DNA from: Bremia lactucae
Taxonomy: Eukaryota > Oomycota > Peronosporomycetes > Peronosporales > Peronosporaceae
Direction of reading: 5' to 3'
DNA: 55,401 bases
NCBI RefSeq assembly: GCF_004359215.1
Contig: NC_090615.1
Span: 6,165,277-6,220,677, forward strand
The translations under genes were made by a program, and so were the position numbers. The notes under the pieces are model-generated. The model was not told the DNA's origin. It saw nothing but the letters and a program-made list of their open reading frames with translations, and did no database searches. Of the stretch, positions 22,683-32,559 are shown one piece after another. Numbering within the stretch: position 1 is the first letter of the stretch; each line of letters begins with the position of its first letter.

Positions 22683-23474
22683 TTAGAGCTTTGAAGTTGG
22701 AAACAATATCTTGTCCCCTTGAAAATCATGGTACATAGTAGCTTTCTTCGTGATACGAAGCACACGACCAGCATTGTTCGGGTCACGCATAGCGGCTACA
22801 AAGGCATCGACGACGACTTTAACAGGCATAAGGCCACCCGTTCGATTCGTATATTCTGGGATCGCATCGTGAGCTTGGCGACCCATCTGCGTCTCGGCAA
22901 ATCCCGGACACAAGCAAAAACAGCGAATATTGTATGAGTTTTGGAGCTGATACAAGGACCGCGTTAGGCCTACGACACCAGCTTTTGCCGCCGCATAATC
23001 GGGTGCAAATGGCGTGGGGAATAAAGAAGCCGTACTGCCCAGATTAACAATCACTCCTTCGTGGCCCTTCAGCGTGCGCTTGAATTCCATAATCGCAAAC
23101 CTTGTTCCCCGCACGAGCGCAATTAAATCAATCTCCATCACAGCTTCCCATGACGTGCTCTCCGGAACATCTAAGAACGAATTACCGGCAATGCCAGCAT
23201 TATTCACAAGAACGTTCACGTATTTCTTAAAATACTCCCTCGCAAATGCAAACACGCGTGAAAAACTGTCGTATTCCGTGACATCTTGACGAACCCAGCA
23301 CACGTTCTGCTCGCCGTATTGGCTCTGGAACTCCTCACACGTCTGCTGCAACTCATCGACATTCACATCCGTGATCAAAACCTTTCCCTTTTTAGTTAAA
23401 ATCGCCTCGGCAAAGGCGCGACCGAAGCCACGGCCCCCGCCCGTTACGATCGCTATCGCTTCGAAGAGCTCCAT
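22683..23474 (-). CDS. Short-chain dehydrogenase/reductase, 15-PGDH-like
   Basis: 263 residues, single exon. Classical SDR: cofactor loop TGGGRGFG (11-18), Asp36 after the second strand (NAD preference), NNAG (91-94), catalytic Ser near 147-150, Tyr160 and Lys164 in YAAAK, and the PG turn at 190-191. Length and motifs fit the classical family. The ending resembles 15-hydroxyprostaglandin dehydrogenase and related NAD-dependent alcohol oxidisers, but the substrate cannot be told. No signal peptide or membrane segment: cytosolic. It starts 91 bp from the divergent WD40 gene and ends about 294 bp from the kinase 3' end. Confidence 0.93.
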   Translation of the reverse strand: MELFEAIAIVTGGGRGFGRAFAEAILTKKGKVLITDVNVDELQQTCEEFQSQYGEQNVCWVRQDVTEYDSFSRVFAFAREYFKKYVNVLVNNAGIAGNSFLDVPESTSWEAVMEIDLIALVRGTRFAIMEFKRTLKGHEGVIVNLGSTASLFPTPFAPDYAAAKAGVVGLTRSLYQLQNSYNIRCFCLCPGFAETQMGRQAHDAIPEYTNRTGGLMPVKVVVDAFVAAMRDPNNAGRVLRITKKATMYHDFQGDKILFPTSKL

Positions 23475-23565
23475 GCGAACTTCATGTACGTTTTCTAATT
23501 TTTACTCCATCCGAACTTTATGTGAGTTTGCTAATTTCGCGTGGTGCACGTAAAACTACGGAACG
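23475..23565. promoter_or_regulatory. Bidirectional promoter between SDR and TBL2-like genes
   Basis: Only 91 bp separate the two divergent start codons, so both genes must use overlapping core promoters. It holds a partial repeat (CGAACTT(C/T)ATGT at 23473 and 23513). No TATA box evident. Confidence 0.6.
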
Positions 23566-25109
23566 ATGTTAGCATGGATACTAGCGCTGCTGTTAGTGCT
23601 CGCGGGCGCTGGCTACCTGCACCTCCAGCAGCAGGTCAGAGCCAAACAAGAGGCGTGTAAGCTGCAGAAAGAAAAAGAGGAACTTGCGCGTGAACACTTA
23701 CACGCTTTTCCAAACAAAAAAGCGAAACATAAGCTTCCGAAAGTAGACGTGACTGCGGAACTTAAGAAGAAAAAGGAGCAAGCGTCCGCGGCCGAACGCA
23801 GCGATACCGAGCACTCGAGTATCTTGCACGTACTAAAGGGTCACAAATACATCGTTACGGCTGCGGCATATAGCCCCAATAACCGCTTTATCGCCACGGC
23901 CAGTCTCGACCGCTCCATTCGAATCTACTTTCGCGACACCTTAAAGGCAAAAAAACCAAAGGTTCATCAAATTAATCTCGAGTACGATCATGTGACTGCC
24001 ATGTGTTTTAGTCCAGACGGACGTAATCTCGTCATTGCAACGGTAAATGGCCACGTTAAAGTCTATCGTACGTAATTATAATCTCGGCTTCATGTCTCCT
24101 TTTCACATGTTCGACGCCGTGCATGTCAATAGAAAAACTACGTATCAAACCAGACATTTTCGCTGATTTTCCCATATCCCATTCATCCGACGTGCACTCG
24201 GTGCATATGAATGATATTGGCAATGTACGTGAACACTCGAGGGCTCTATTGAGCTCGTTTAATGAGTATTTATCGTAGTGGGCAACGATTATTACTTGTG
24301 CAAGCGAGTCCGACACGGAAGTCAAATTCTGGAACTTACGCGGAGAACTATTGCAAATTGTTAACACGAATCAAGTGGCAAATTACCACTGTGTAGGGTC
24401 CAAGGACAATCGGTACGTCGCAGTAGCCGCGTACACCCCTGAGGTGAAGATTTACGAAATTACTCGGGAAAAAGCTGGAAATTTTAAAAAAGCGAATAAA
24501 ATAATGACATTACAAGGACATCGGGTAATCCTTTTAAGTGCGAAATAATAATTAAGCCATAATGCTAACTTTATGGATAAAAACATGTAGGCCGGAGTAA
24601 TGGATCTTGCGTTTAATGGCTCGGATACGCTCGCAGTAGACCGTGTCGTGACGATTTATAAAGACGCGTCGATTCGAGTGTGGAATATCAATGGTCTGTG
24701 CGGTCTCGATGCAAAATCATGCGGTTTTTCTATATTTTTGTGGCTCTATGTCTTGAACTGTAGTGCGTTATTCGGTCCAAGAAGATCCCAAGGTTTTGTC
24801 GTCGTTCTCTGCTAGCGACAAGGAACCTTTTCAAACCACTGACTATGCTCCAAATGGAAAGGTAGAGAGACTTGTTAAAGCATGTATATCGACTTAAAAT
24901 CTGACATGTGGCATGGTTAGATGTTGGTCATGGCGCGTGATAAAGCGCTCGTGTTTATTCGGACTCGCGACAATCGCGAGTGTTTTACAATTGAAAATGC
25001 ACTTGACGATCGTATTAAGCGTGCTACTTACTCTCCTGATGGATCCGAAGTGCTTGTAGTCGGAAATAATTGCAAGCATGTCAAGATTTACAAAACACCC
25101 GAGTTATAG
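23566..25109 (+). CDS. TBL2-like WD40 repeat protein with N-terminal membrane anchor
   Basis: Six exons predicted: 23566-24067, 24133-24224, 24279-24524, 24591-24693, 24764-24861 and 24921-25109, giving 409 residues. All introns are 54-70 bp with GT-AG ends and keep frame. Residues 1-20 are hydrophobic (LAWILALLLVLAGAGYL), a likely ER signal anchor, then a Lys-rich segment, then WD40 repeats (VLKGHKYIVTAAAYSPNNRF, SLDRSIRIYF, SESDTEVKFWNLRG, DASIRVWN, KHVKIYKTPEL). The order and the INTNQ-type segment resemble transducin beta-like protein 2, an ER-membrane protein linked to the stress response. The exact role here is inferred. Splice junctions need transcript support. Confidence 0.88.
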
Positions 25110-25170
25110 ACAAACCATCGCATTCCAGAACTAACACGAACACTTGATTTCAACATTCTTTTCCGTGAGC
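25110..25170. other. Convergent 61-bp spacer between TBL2-like and SET genes
   Basis: Stop codons of the two convergent genes lie 61 bp apart, so their 3' UTRs must overlap in antisense. No other feature seen. Confidence 0.6.
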
Positions 25171-26571
25171 CTAATGATTGCTTGATGATGCATTCAAGTC
25201 ATCAGAAGGGCTTTGATTTGGCTGTAAAATCTCTAACAATCTCCACTTTAACATGCGGATATTCTCCAACAGAATAAACTTATCCGATCGACGGACAACA
25301 GTAGCCATATACACATGATGTTGCCGACAATCTTCTTCTTGTTCGTCCCACGACTTTAGGAACGCGTCATCCTCTTCAATCTCCGTTGGATAGGCTTTCA
25401 ACAAACTCTCGAACGTGTATATCAACCGCGTGAGAGCTTCCTGTTCGTTTTTCAAGCTCAACTTCTCTCCTTGAATTGCCTTGTGCGCTAAACTTTTAAA
25501 CTCTTTCAATGTTTCGCAATCAATCTCCTGAATTCGAGCAGCGCAAAGCAATGAATAATTGAATTCATCTGCTACAAGCTCATACGCATACGTTTCGTGG
25601 TCCATGTCATTCACAAAGAAAAGCTTTTGTTTCACTTCGAAAAACTTGGTCGAAGCTGCGTTCATTGGCAGCCAAATCTCCACGGTATCGAATGGATTTG
25701 AGAGAATCACAAACCCATAGAGCGACAAGAGTTTGTGGTTCGAAAGCGGTCCATAGTTAATAAACAGCTGCGTCCCAGCGTGCCAGTGTTGACGACTCAC
25801 GAGCTTAAATTCTTGACTGTCTCGGTCAAAAAAGTGCGTCATCTCGGCTTCTGGGTCATGATTTAACATATCAAAGACTGGGACCATGGCCTTGATCGAT
25901 TGATTTTTATTTCTATTCGAAATCACTTCGCCTATGTTAAATTGTAGTACGTTAGTTAATCTAAGGGTGACAAAGCGACTCCATATCGTCGAAAGAGCCC
26001 ATTTGTAGTTCTCTAACGAGAAATATTCGTGAAACAAATCCACGTTTATTTCTTCGCCACACTTCTCAAAAAGCTCAATCAAGACTGACTGTTTTAATCG
26101 AGCATACTCGGCTGCGACGTGATCCTTTAGATGCAACGCCATGTAATACAAATTACTGCCTTTGAGTGCTTGAAGCACTTCAGGTTCAAAGTATAAAGCA
26201 TTGTAATAGGTCCGTGGGAGTAGCTCGATGTGCTTTGCCCATTTGGATTGGCCACATTGTATATACTTTTCGTAAAGAAGCGCAAGAGCGAGCTGATCGT
26301 CTTCATGCTCGGGCGTGCGCTGTTGGAAGAACGCGAGGCTTTGTAAGGCAGGGATGTTGTGAAGGCTCTTGACGGAGAGCACCGAGTCAAGTGGGATACG
26401 AAATACCTCGGTGTGCGGAATGACGTCCTCGGCGATGAATACACCTCGATTCGTTGCGGATGGGTCATCCTCGGTCTCGTACACAAAGTCTGTGGCAATG
26501 TGTACATGAAGCGACTCAGTTGCCCACTCGTTATAGCCTATAAACTCCTCGCCGCCACAATCCGACTCCAT
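25171..26571 (-). CDS. SET-domain methyltransferase, SETD3/Rubisco LSMT-like
   Basis: 466 residues, single exon. The N-SET part carries NRGVFIAEDV (41-50). A long insert with SKWAKHIELLPRTY (109-122) is typical of the LSMT/SETD3 group. The catalytic core has PVFDMLNHDPEA (231-242), with the Asn-His pair that binds AdoMet, and LFINYGPLSNHKLLSLYGF (269-287), with the invariant Tyr of SET enzymes. The C-terminus is helical, as in Rubisco-substrate-binding domains. It uses S-adenosylmethionine to methylate a protein, either lysine or, as in SETD3, histidine; the substrate is unknown. No transit peptide is obvious. Convergent with the WD40 gene. Confidence 0.9.
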   Translation of the reverse strand: MESDCGGEEFIGYNEWATESLHVHIATDFVYETEDDPSATNRGVFIAEDVIPHTEVFRIPLDSVLSVKSLHNIPALQSLAFFQQRTPEHEDDQLALALLYEKYIQCGQSKWAKHIELLPRTYYNALYFEPEVLQALKGSNLYYMALHLKDHVAAEYARLKQSVLIELFEKCGEEINVDLFHEYFSLENYKWALSTIWSRFVTLRLTNVLQFNIGEVISNRNKNQSIKAMVPVFDMLNHDPEAEMTHFFDRDSQEFKLVSRQHWHAGTQLFINYGPLSNHKLLSLYGFVILSNPFDTVEIWLPMNAASTKFFEVKQKLFFVNDMDHETYAYELVADEFNYSLLCAARIQEIDCETLKEFKSLAHKAIQGEKLSLKNEQEALTRLIYTFESLLKAYPTEIEEDDAFLKSWDEQEEDCRQHHVYMATVVRRSDKFILLENIRMLKWRLLEILQPNQSPSDDLNASSSNH

Positions 26572-26841
26572 TTCGAGCCTTTCAACCTTCCTAAAGGAGT
26601 CAAGAAAGTGGATTTGAAAAGCTTTCGAAAACAGTTTAGATACATTAAAGTACTTTTTCTAAAGGATGCTGTAAGAAAAGGGAATTCCGATTTTAATAGT
26701 CGGCATGGTTTTGAAACTTGATCGATGTGCATGTATGCAACACAAGTTTTAAACTACGCTTGTGCTGCCCGAGTCAAAATATTGTTTAGTTTTCAAGAAC
26801 TAAGTGGCTCTTTGAGCCGCTACACTCAGTAGTAGTCAGAG
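26572..26841. other. Upstream region of the SET gene
   Basis: Contains the SET promoter. No other gene seen. The boundary with retroelement DNA is at about 26842. Confidence 0.4.
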
Positions 26842-26995
26842 TAACGGGGCATCTTTTACTAGTACTGATACAGTCAACCTACACTGATTACAGTGGAGGT
26901 GCGGTGCCTCGACTATTACACGTACAAGACGTGCACAGGAAGGTTTTAAGTAGCTAAGAAGTCTTAGCTACCAAAGGCAAATATTAGGGCTTAAG
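26842..26995 (-). repeat. Family C LTR fragment
   Basis: Matches the inner part of the LTR at 42436-42912: GTAACGGGGCA start, ACAGTGGAGGTG, GACGTGCAC, AGTCTTAGCTACCAAAGG. Same minus orientation. It is cut off at 26995 by an inverted family B LTR and is probably the 3' LTR remnant of the family C element whose pol and 5' LTR lie at 38118-42912. Confidence 0.65.
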
Positions 26996-27348
26996 TGTAA
27001 CGGGCTGAAGTTGCCATAATGTTACATGAACCCATTACGGACACTAAGTGCACTTAACGGGATGGTCAATTACTTCATGTGTAGTACGTAGACCTACCAC
27101 TTGGGTGTGGTGCACAAAGTGACCCACCCTTGTGTATGTGATGCGCATAGGTGCATTCACATTGTTAAGGGATGACGGCTAGCGTCATCCATTTTGCAAG
27201 GTATTGAGGATAATACGCTCGCTACATAGGGGTGCACATCTACAGAGATGGCATATATTGATTGGTTAACAGTATGTATGTTTACTTCAATTAAAAATAA
27301 ATTAGTCTGAAAACTACTTCATAGTTAACAAGCGCGCACGCGAAGCCG
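26996..27348 (+). repeat. Older family B LTR, first part, interrupted
   Basis: Begins TGTAACGGGCTGAAG on the plus strand, opposite in orientation to the LTR next to it. It is broken at GCGAAGCC(G) by element 4. Its continuation resumes at 37985 and is recognisable to about 38117 (GCGTTGGG-like, AACTACCTCACTGCACG, TGTGCTTG). Confidence 0.8.
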
Positions 27349-27881
27349 TGTAGGCGGGCACGTCTCAATGCCGCCGCGCTCTACTTACCCACACACCCTA
27401 GCACAGCGAGGAAGCAACTAGACCGTCTTCTCTTGCGTGCAGTGAGGTACTTGTAGTGGGCGCGTTTCCGACCTCACCCAACGCACTACGTACTCTAGTA
27501 AAGTGTCGTCAAGGGAGCGGTAATCCGGCTCCTCGTGCGCACTTACTAAGTAGGAAGTAGTTTTCAGACTGATTCATATTTAATCGAATTAAATATAAAT
27601 ACTTATTTCTACCAATCGAAATGTCATCTCTGTAGATTATACATAATATGTATTGCGAGCGTATCTTTCTAGATACATCGCGTAACGGATGACGCTAGGC
27701 GTCATCTCTCCTAATGTGAATGCACCTATGTGCATCACATACACAAGGGTTGGTCACAAATGTGAACCACACCCGAGTGCTGGGTCTAACTACTTTACTT
27801 AAGTAACTGGCAATCCCCTTAAGTACACCAAGTGTACTTAACGAGGACTGTGTAACATTAGAGCAACTTTAGCCCGTTACA
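27349..27881 (-). repeat. Family B LTR (3' LTR of element 4)
   Basis: 533 bp, TGTAGGCGGGCACGTCT ... CCCGTTACA on the plus strand. Confidence 0.92.
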
Positions 27882-27897
27882 TCACCTCCCCTTCAAG
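27882..27897 (-). promoter_or_regulatory. Polypurine tract of element 4
   Basis: The minus strand reads CTTGAAGGGGAGGTGA directly before the 3' LTR, the expected plus-strand primer, and fixes minus as element sense. Confidence 0.75.
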
Positions 27898-28011
27898 AAC
27901 GAATTTTCATTTTAACTTTGTCAGAGAGGACCGAGAAACTGCGAGCAGCTTTACGCGCCGCTAGTTCACTCAATCACTCTAGCGCACGTGTTTCCATACA
28001 CGGCGCCAAAG

Positions 28012-29451
28012 ATGCCACCTAAAAGGGGAAGTGTTGGTGAATCGTCTGCGGAGACGCCCGCTCAACCTCGCACTAAGCGCCCACGCCGCGTTAACACGCC
28101 GACAGCGTCCAATGCCTTAGTCGAAACGCCGGAAGCTACTGCTTGTGTCGTGTTAACGGGTCAAGAGGATCCATTCCACTTTAACAGTGAGGATGCCGAT
28201 CCGTCGCTCATTTTCGACTACAATGAGTCGACACCGTTGCCGTCACCTCATAGTAGCGATGCGGACAACGAGCTCATAAGAAAGGATGATGGCGCATTAT
28301 TGCCCATCCAAACTTCTCTCATTGCTCACAACATGGAGACAGCAACATTTACGAATGCTGTCTCGTCGTCTGCGCTGGATAGCGCAGCGACCATTAATGA
28401 GAGCGCTGCCCATAAAGGCGCAGCTGCTCTCCGTCGGGTAAAGTTACAATGCCTTATGCTCAGACCATTATCCATAATGGTTCTGACATAGAGGAGTTCG
28501 AGTCTAAAGCTCCGCCAACGATACGTGAACGTGCTCTGTCGGTGTCACAAGTTAGTCGTATCAAACGTGGCTATATGACGGGTGGCATATCAGCGATGCC
28601 CCTCCATCTAAATGGTCTCGTGTAAACGGGCCAACAGCGATGCTCCTAGAGCGCGGTATTCTAGACGCTCATAATTATTATGGAATTCTCAGGGTAATAC
28701 GCTTTGGCATATTTTCCCGATCCTGGTCGTGTTGCGTTCAAATAAAATGCCCGACTAATACGAGGCGGAATTCCTGCGCCGCATTCATCCGCATTCCAAT
28801 GCGATGAAACAGCGGTCGCAGCGAATTAATTTCGCCCACTTGCGTGTAAAAGAAATCATGGGTGGTACTGTATACCCGGTTTCTTTTCACAGCGCTGCTT
28901 CTGCTAGTCCATTTGAGATTTGCGAAGAGGCCTCAGCTGGTGCTCCTTTTCATCGGCAGCTACCAAGCCGGCCACATCAATGCGTTGGGCATCGATCGGT
29001 TCCCAAGAGTCAGAACTCTTCGGGTAACCTCTCCATCGGACGAGGATCTGATACCTTTGCCTCACGGAGCGGTGGGCAAGCAGCCTTCCAACAAGAAACC
29101 GTTGATTCTCAACCGCATCCATCAGTGCAGGCGGCGCCCGATAGGAGTGGCGATCTCGCTCACCTAATCGGGGCTGCCTTATCTTCGTTCGTTCAGTCGC
29201 AGGCGTTAAGCGCTGCTGAACGACGCATTGTGGATCTCGAGGGTCGTGTCTTGCGACTGACCTCGGATCTCTGTGATTTCCGAGCGAAGGGTCGTCAGGG
29301 TTATGAGTGCCTGAAGACTCGCTTGGACCTTCTGGAGAAGATAATGCTGAGGGATCCGCGTTACTTGCGTGATGTTTCTCGCTCTCCGAGTCCTTATCGT
29401 GGTGGGAGGAGTCGATCATCTGAAAGTTTTTCGCCTTCCCCGTCCCCTCAC
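28012..29451 (+). pseudogene. Antisense ORF (aORF) of element 4
   Basis: The ATG at 28012 (MPPKRGSVG) lies 131 bp inside the 3' LTR. Frame 1 to about 28445: basic, NLS-like RTKRPRRVN, then an acidic stretch and an Ala/Ser-rich part. A shift continues as TIIHNGSDIEEFESKAPP. Further along, FPDPGRVAF then, after +1, a YEAEFLRRIHPHS segment. From 28804 an open 246-codon frame holds a helix (LSAAERRIVDLEGRVLRLTS) and an SR-rich tail (SPSPYRGGRSRSSES), passing the stop position used in element 3. Best preserved of the four antisense ORFs. No known domain. About 400-480 residues if intact. Confidence 0.62.
28904..29419 (-). pseudogene. Pol C-terminal linker and chromodomain (element 4)
   Basis: An open 171-codon frame: a Ser/His/Asp-rich linker, then a recognisable chromodomain (NQRFLVGRLLAHRSVRQR, YQILVRWRGYPKSSDSWEP). 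This marks the element as a chromovirus whose integrase is targeted to chromatin. The whole segment lies antiparallel to the C-terminal part of the antisense ORF, and both frames are open here. Confidence 0.82.
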
Positions 29452-31049
29452 CTCAATGACGCTCGATTCGCAGTTGGCGTCACCATCGGGCTCCTTAGAC
29501 GGATGAAGGTATGTGACCTCATCCAGGTCTACATACCGCTTTAGACGATCCACGTAAAATACGGAGTGTGTCTTCACATACGGGGAAAGGGTGAGCCTAT
29601 AACTTAGATCTCCAACCTCTTCTACCACCGTTAGGGGCCCAATGAAACGCGGCAACAACTTCGTAGTACCTCCAGGTACTACAGGAAATTCATTCTTAGG
29701 TAGGGTAGCAGTACTTAATAATAATATTCCACCCACTCTAAAGCGTTCATAATTATTGCGACCATTTCGGTCTCCGCATATTCTTTTTGCTTGTATTGTG
29801 CGCTTGCCGTCGCGTCGCGGACTTTTCTTGTGATGGCTAATCGCTCATCCACAAAGCGTTGAGCCTCGCTCACGCTTTAAGCATCAAACACGCCTATGAA
29901 ACCGCCGAGAGGTCGGTCATATGGCATTGATTTATTGACCACTGCTAAACTGGCAGGGTCACTAGGGCAAATTTCTGTCGTTGACATGATACCCTCGCGG
30001 GTCATCGTCATATTGACGAAACTATGATCCTCTTTCACACCTAGCATAGAGAGCCCCCAGTAATACTCGGGCTGCGCATAAACGAGACTGGCGTCCGAAG
30101 ATGGCACAGTCCGTTAATATCAAAAGATGCCTCACCCGTACTGGCGTGGACACGGTTATTTATAGCGAACTTTACAGAGGGCTATTGTTTGCTCCATTAT
30201 TTGGGAGTTGCTATCGTACGTAAGACATCCGCCACGACCCGATTGGCACGTTCTGTTTGGCCATCGGTCTGAGAATGATATGCGGTCGACATGCGGAGCT
30301 TGCTACCTAGCAGCTCGAACACATGTCACCAAAAACCAGACGTAAAACGTGGATCCCCTATGGACTCGGACATCCCAAGTAGTCGGTATACATCATCCAG
30401 AAGCAAAAGAGCTGCCTCCTTGCCTGTGATCGATGTCTTTCATGGTACTAAATGCACTACTCAGTCTGTCCACAAAAACGACAAGCCCCGTCCGATTCTT
30501 ATGATCGGGCGGCATGGCAAACATGAAATTCAATCCTACTGACTTCCCAACAATCCGTTGGAATTAGTAGCGTTTTTTTGGCGCACTGCCGGACGTTGCA
30601 GCTTCATGCGCTGACATTGTCGCAAGAGCGAATATTGTTGGCCACCCATCAATATGGGTGTGCCACCAAAATTCCTCTGACACTCGTAAGAATGCTTTTT
30701 ACGGCCCAGATGCCCACTAGATAGCGCACCATGGAGCTCGTGAAGGATCATCAGCTAGATCTGTGTCATGAGGCACGTAGATTCTTAAGGAATCATAATG
30801 TGAGAGCTGGTGCCATAACAGGCCATCGTTGTAGCTAAAGCGATTTAGCTTAGCTTTCAGGTGTGACGGAAGGGAAACCTTTCGTCCACCAAAGTGATCC
30901 AGCAGCAGGCGACAGTGGTCGTCCTGACTGTAGCTCTCTTTTATCTCAGAGGCCAATGAGCTCGACACGTGGTATGCCGTCATGGCTGCCAACGTTGACG
31001 GCTGAAATTGTGCTTTTGCACTAGACACACTTTCCTGGTGTTTTATCAC
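29416..31049 (-). pseudogene. Integrase of element 4 (degenerate)
   Basis: In element order: a zinc-binding region at 31049-30536 (LHELHGALSSGHLGRKK, an H-H part of HHCC). Core remnants in several frames at 30530-29880 (SMLGVKEDHSFVNMTMTREGI lies near the end). The SH3-like C-terminus is open at 29736-29416 (KLLPRFIGPLTV, HSVFYVDRLKRYV). Stops and shifts throughout the core, so inactive. Confidence 0.75.
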
Positions 31050-31157
31050 GAAGTCTGATCTGCGCGCGATACAGCGTCAGCCAAGAAATTCGACTTATCC
31101 GGCTTGTAGTCAACTTTGAAATTAAATTTAGAGAAGAATGTAAGCCATCTTGCCATT

Positions 31158-32454
31158 CTAGGCGAAAGGTGCGGTGAGTTTATTGCGGTCCGCAGTGGTG
31201 CGTGATCCGTATAATGGTTCGGTGCCCATTAGGTGCACACGAAACTTGATAAGAGCATACTTTATTGAAAGAAGCTCTTTATCATGCACAGGGTATTTCA
31301 GTTTCGCGACTTTTAAAAGCTGGGACTGATAAGAAATGACGCGGTCAACGCCGTCGTCATCTTTCTGCACGAGCGCACCGCCGATCGCAAAATTACTTGC
31401 ATCGCAGACGACGCTAAAGGGCTTATCCGCGTCTGGCGACGCAAAGATTCTTTCCTCTACACGAGATTGTTTCACTGATCTGAACGCATCATCTTGTTCT
31501 ATTAACCAAACCCATTCTGCGTTCTTTTTAAGGAGGTCAGATAATGGCTTAGTTTGCTCAGCATAATTCTGGATATATATATGCAAGTAATTTGCGAGCC
31601 CTAGGAATTGGCGCAAATCCTTCACCTGCCGCGGGATCGGCCATTCTTTTACTGATTTTACCTTGTCTGGGTCCCCTCGTACACCATGTGTACCAACGAT
31701 GCAGCCCAGTAAAGTTATCTCAGGGACCCCTATGACACACTTTTGCAAGTTGACGTACGATTGGGCGTCCTTTGAAAGTCTGCAACACAGCGTCTAAATG
31801 ACGCTTGTGTGACTCTATTGCGCTCAGCCCGTTTTTAATCCTAATATGCACGAATACAGTGTCAAAGTAGTGGAGCGTGTAAGCACGGTGCTGTCGCATT
31901 ACGTGAGCCAACAGTCGGTTGAATACTGCTGGTGGCTTTTTCAACCATTTGGGCATCACAAGACACTCCCAAAGCATACCGCTTGGGGTGCTTACTGCCG
32001 TTTTGGCTACATCGAACTCTCTCATGACTGACTACCTGATAGTAATCATCCTTTAAATCCAACGCGGACAAGATAGTTGGCTTTCATATGGAGTTCAACA
32101 GAACATCTTTCCTCAGGGGGATTGGCGTTTGCACCGGTATGGTCGCCGTTTCAGCTTATTGTAAGCATAAACCACGCGTCATCCACCTGTGGCTTTATGC
32201 ACACAAATGTCGGGCTGCAGAGGCGAGTTGCTCTCACGCACATGTCCCTCCTTGGCTTGCTTGTCGAAAAGCTCATCGATATAATCGACTTGTTCTTTCG
32301 GCAACGGCCATTGCCTGGTCACACAATACTTGGCGCCAGGTTCGAGATCTTTTTCGTGCTCGATGCCCCTATCTGCTTGTAGGCGGCTGGGCACTTCTTC
32401 TGGGAACACATCGCGATGTTTCCAAAGAACTTCAAAGAACGGACTGTCTCTCAA
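31158..32454 (-). pseudogene. Reverse transcriptase and RNase H of element 4
   Basis: 32454-32179: pre-RT and fingers (KHRDVFPEEVPSRLQADRG, EKDLEPGAKYCVTRQWPLP, VRESNSPLQPDICV). 32071-31720: palm, with DLKDDYYQ and the motif region reading THLRYFD-like with the YxDD box damaged (TLHYFDTVFVH). 31748-31158: thumb and RNase H (PRQVKDLRQFLGLANYL, VVCDASNFAIGGALVQ, YPVHDKELLSIKYAL). The thumb/RNase H frame is intact; the palm is broken. Confidence 0.85.
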
Positions 32455-32559
32455 GGCATCCCAGCCTCGAGCAGCGAAACGTTCCTTTTTTGTCCGTTTC
32501 TAGGACGCTCTCGTCCATTGTGGACGTTGAGCAACAGTCCACAAAGTTCTCTTCTGGAA

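Noticed and set aside
24056..24367. A minus-strand ORF within the TBL2-like gene
   Set aside because: It spans introns 1 and 2 and exon sequence of the WD40 gene in antisense, with no domain.
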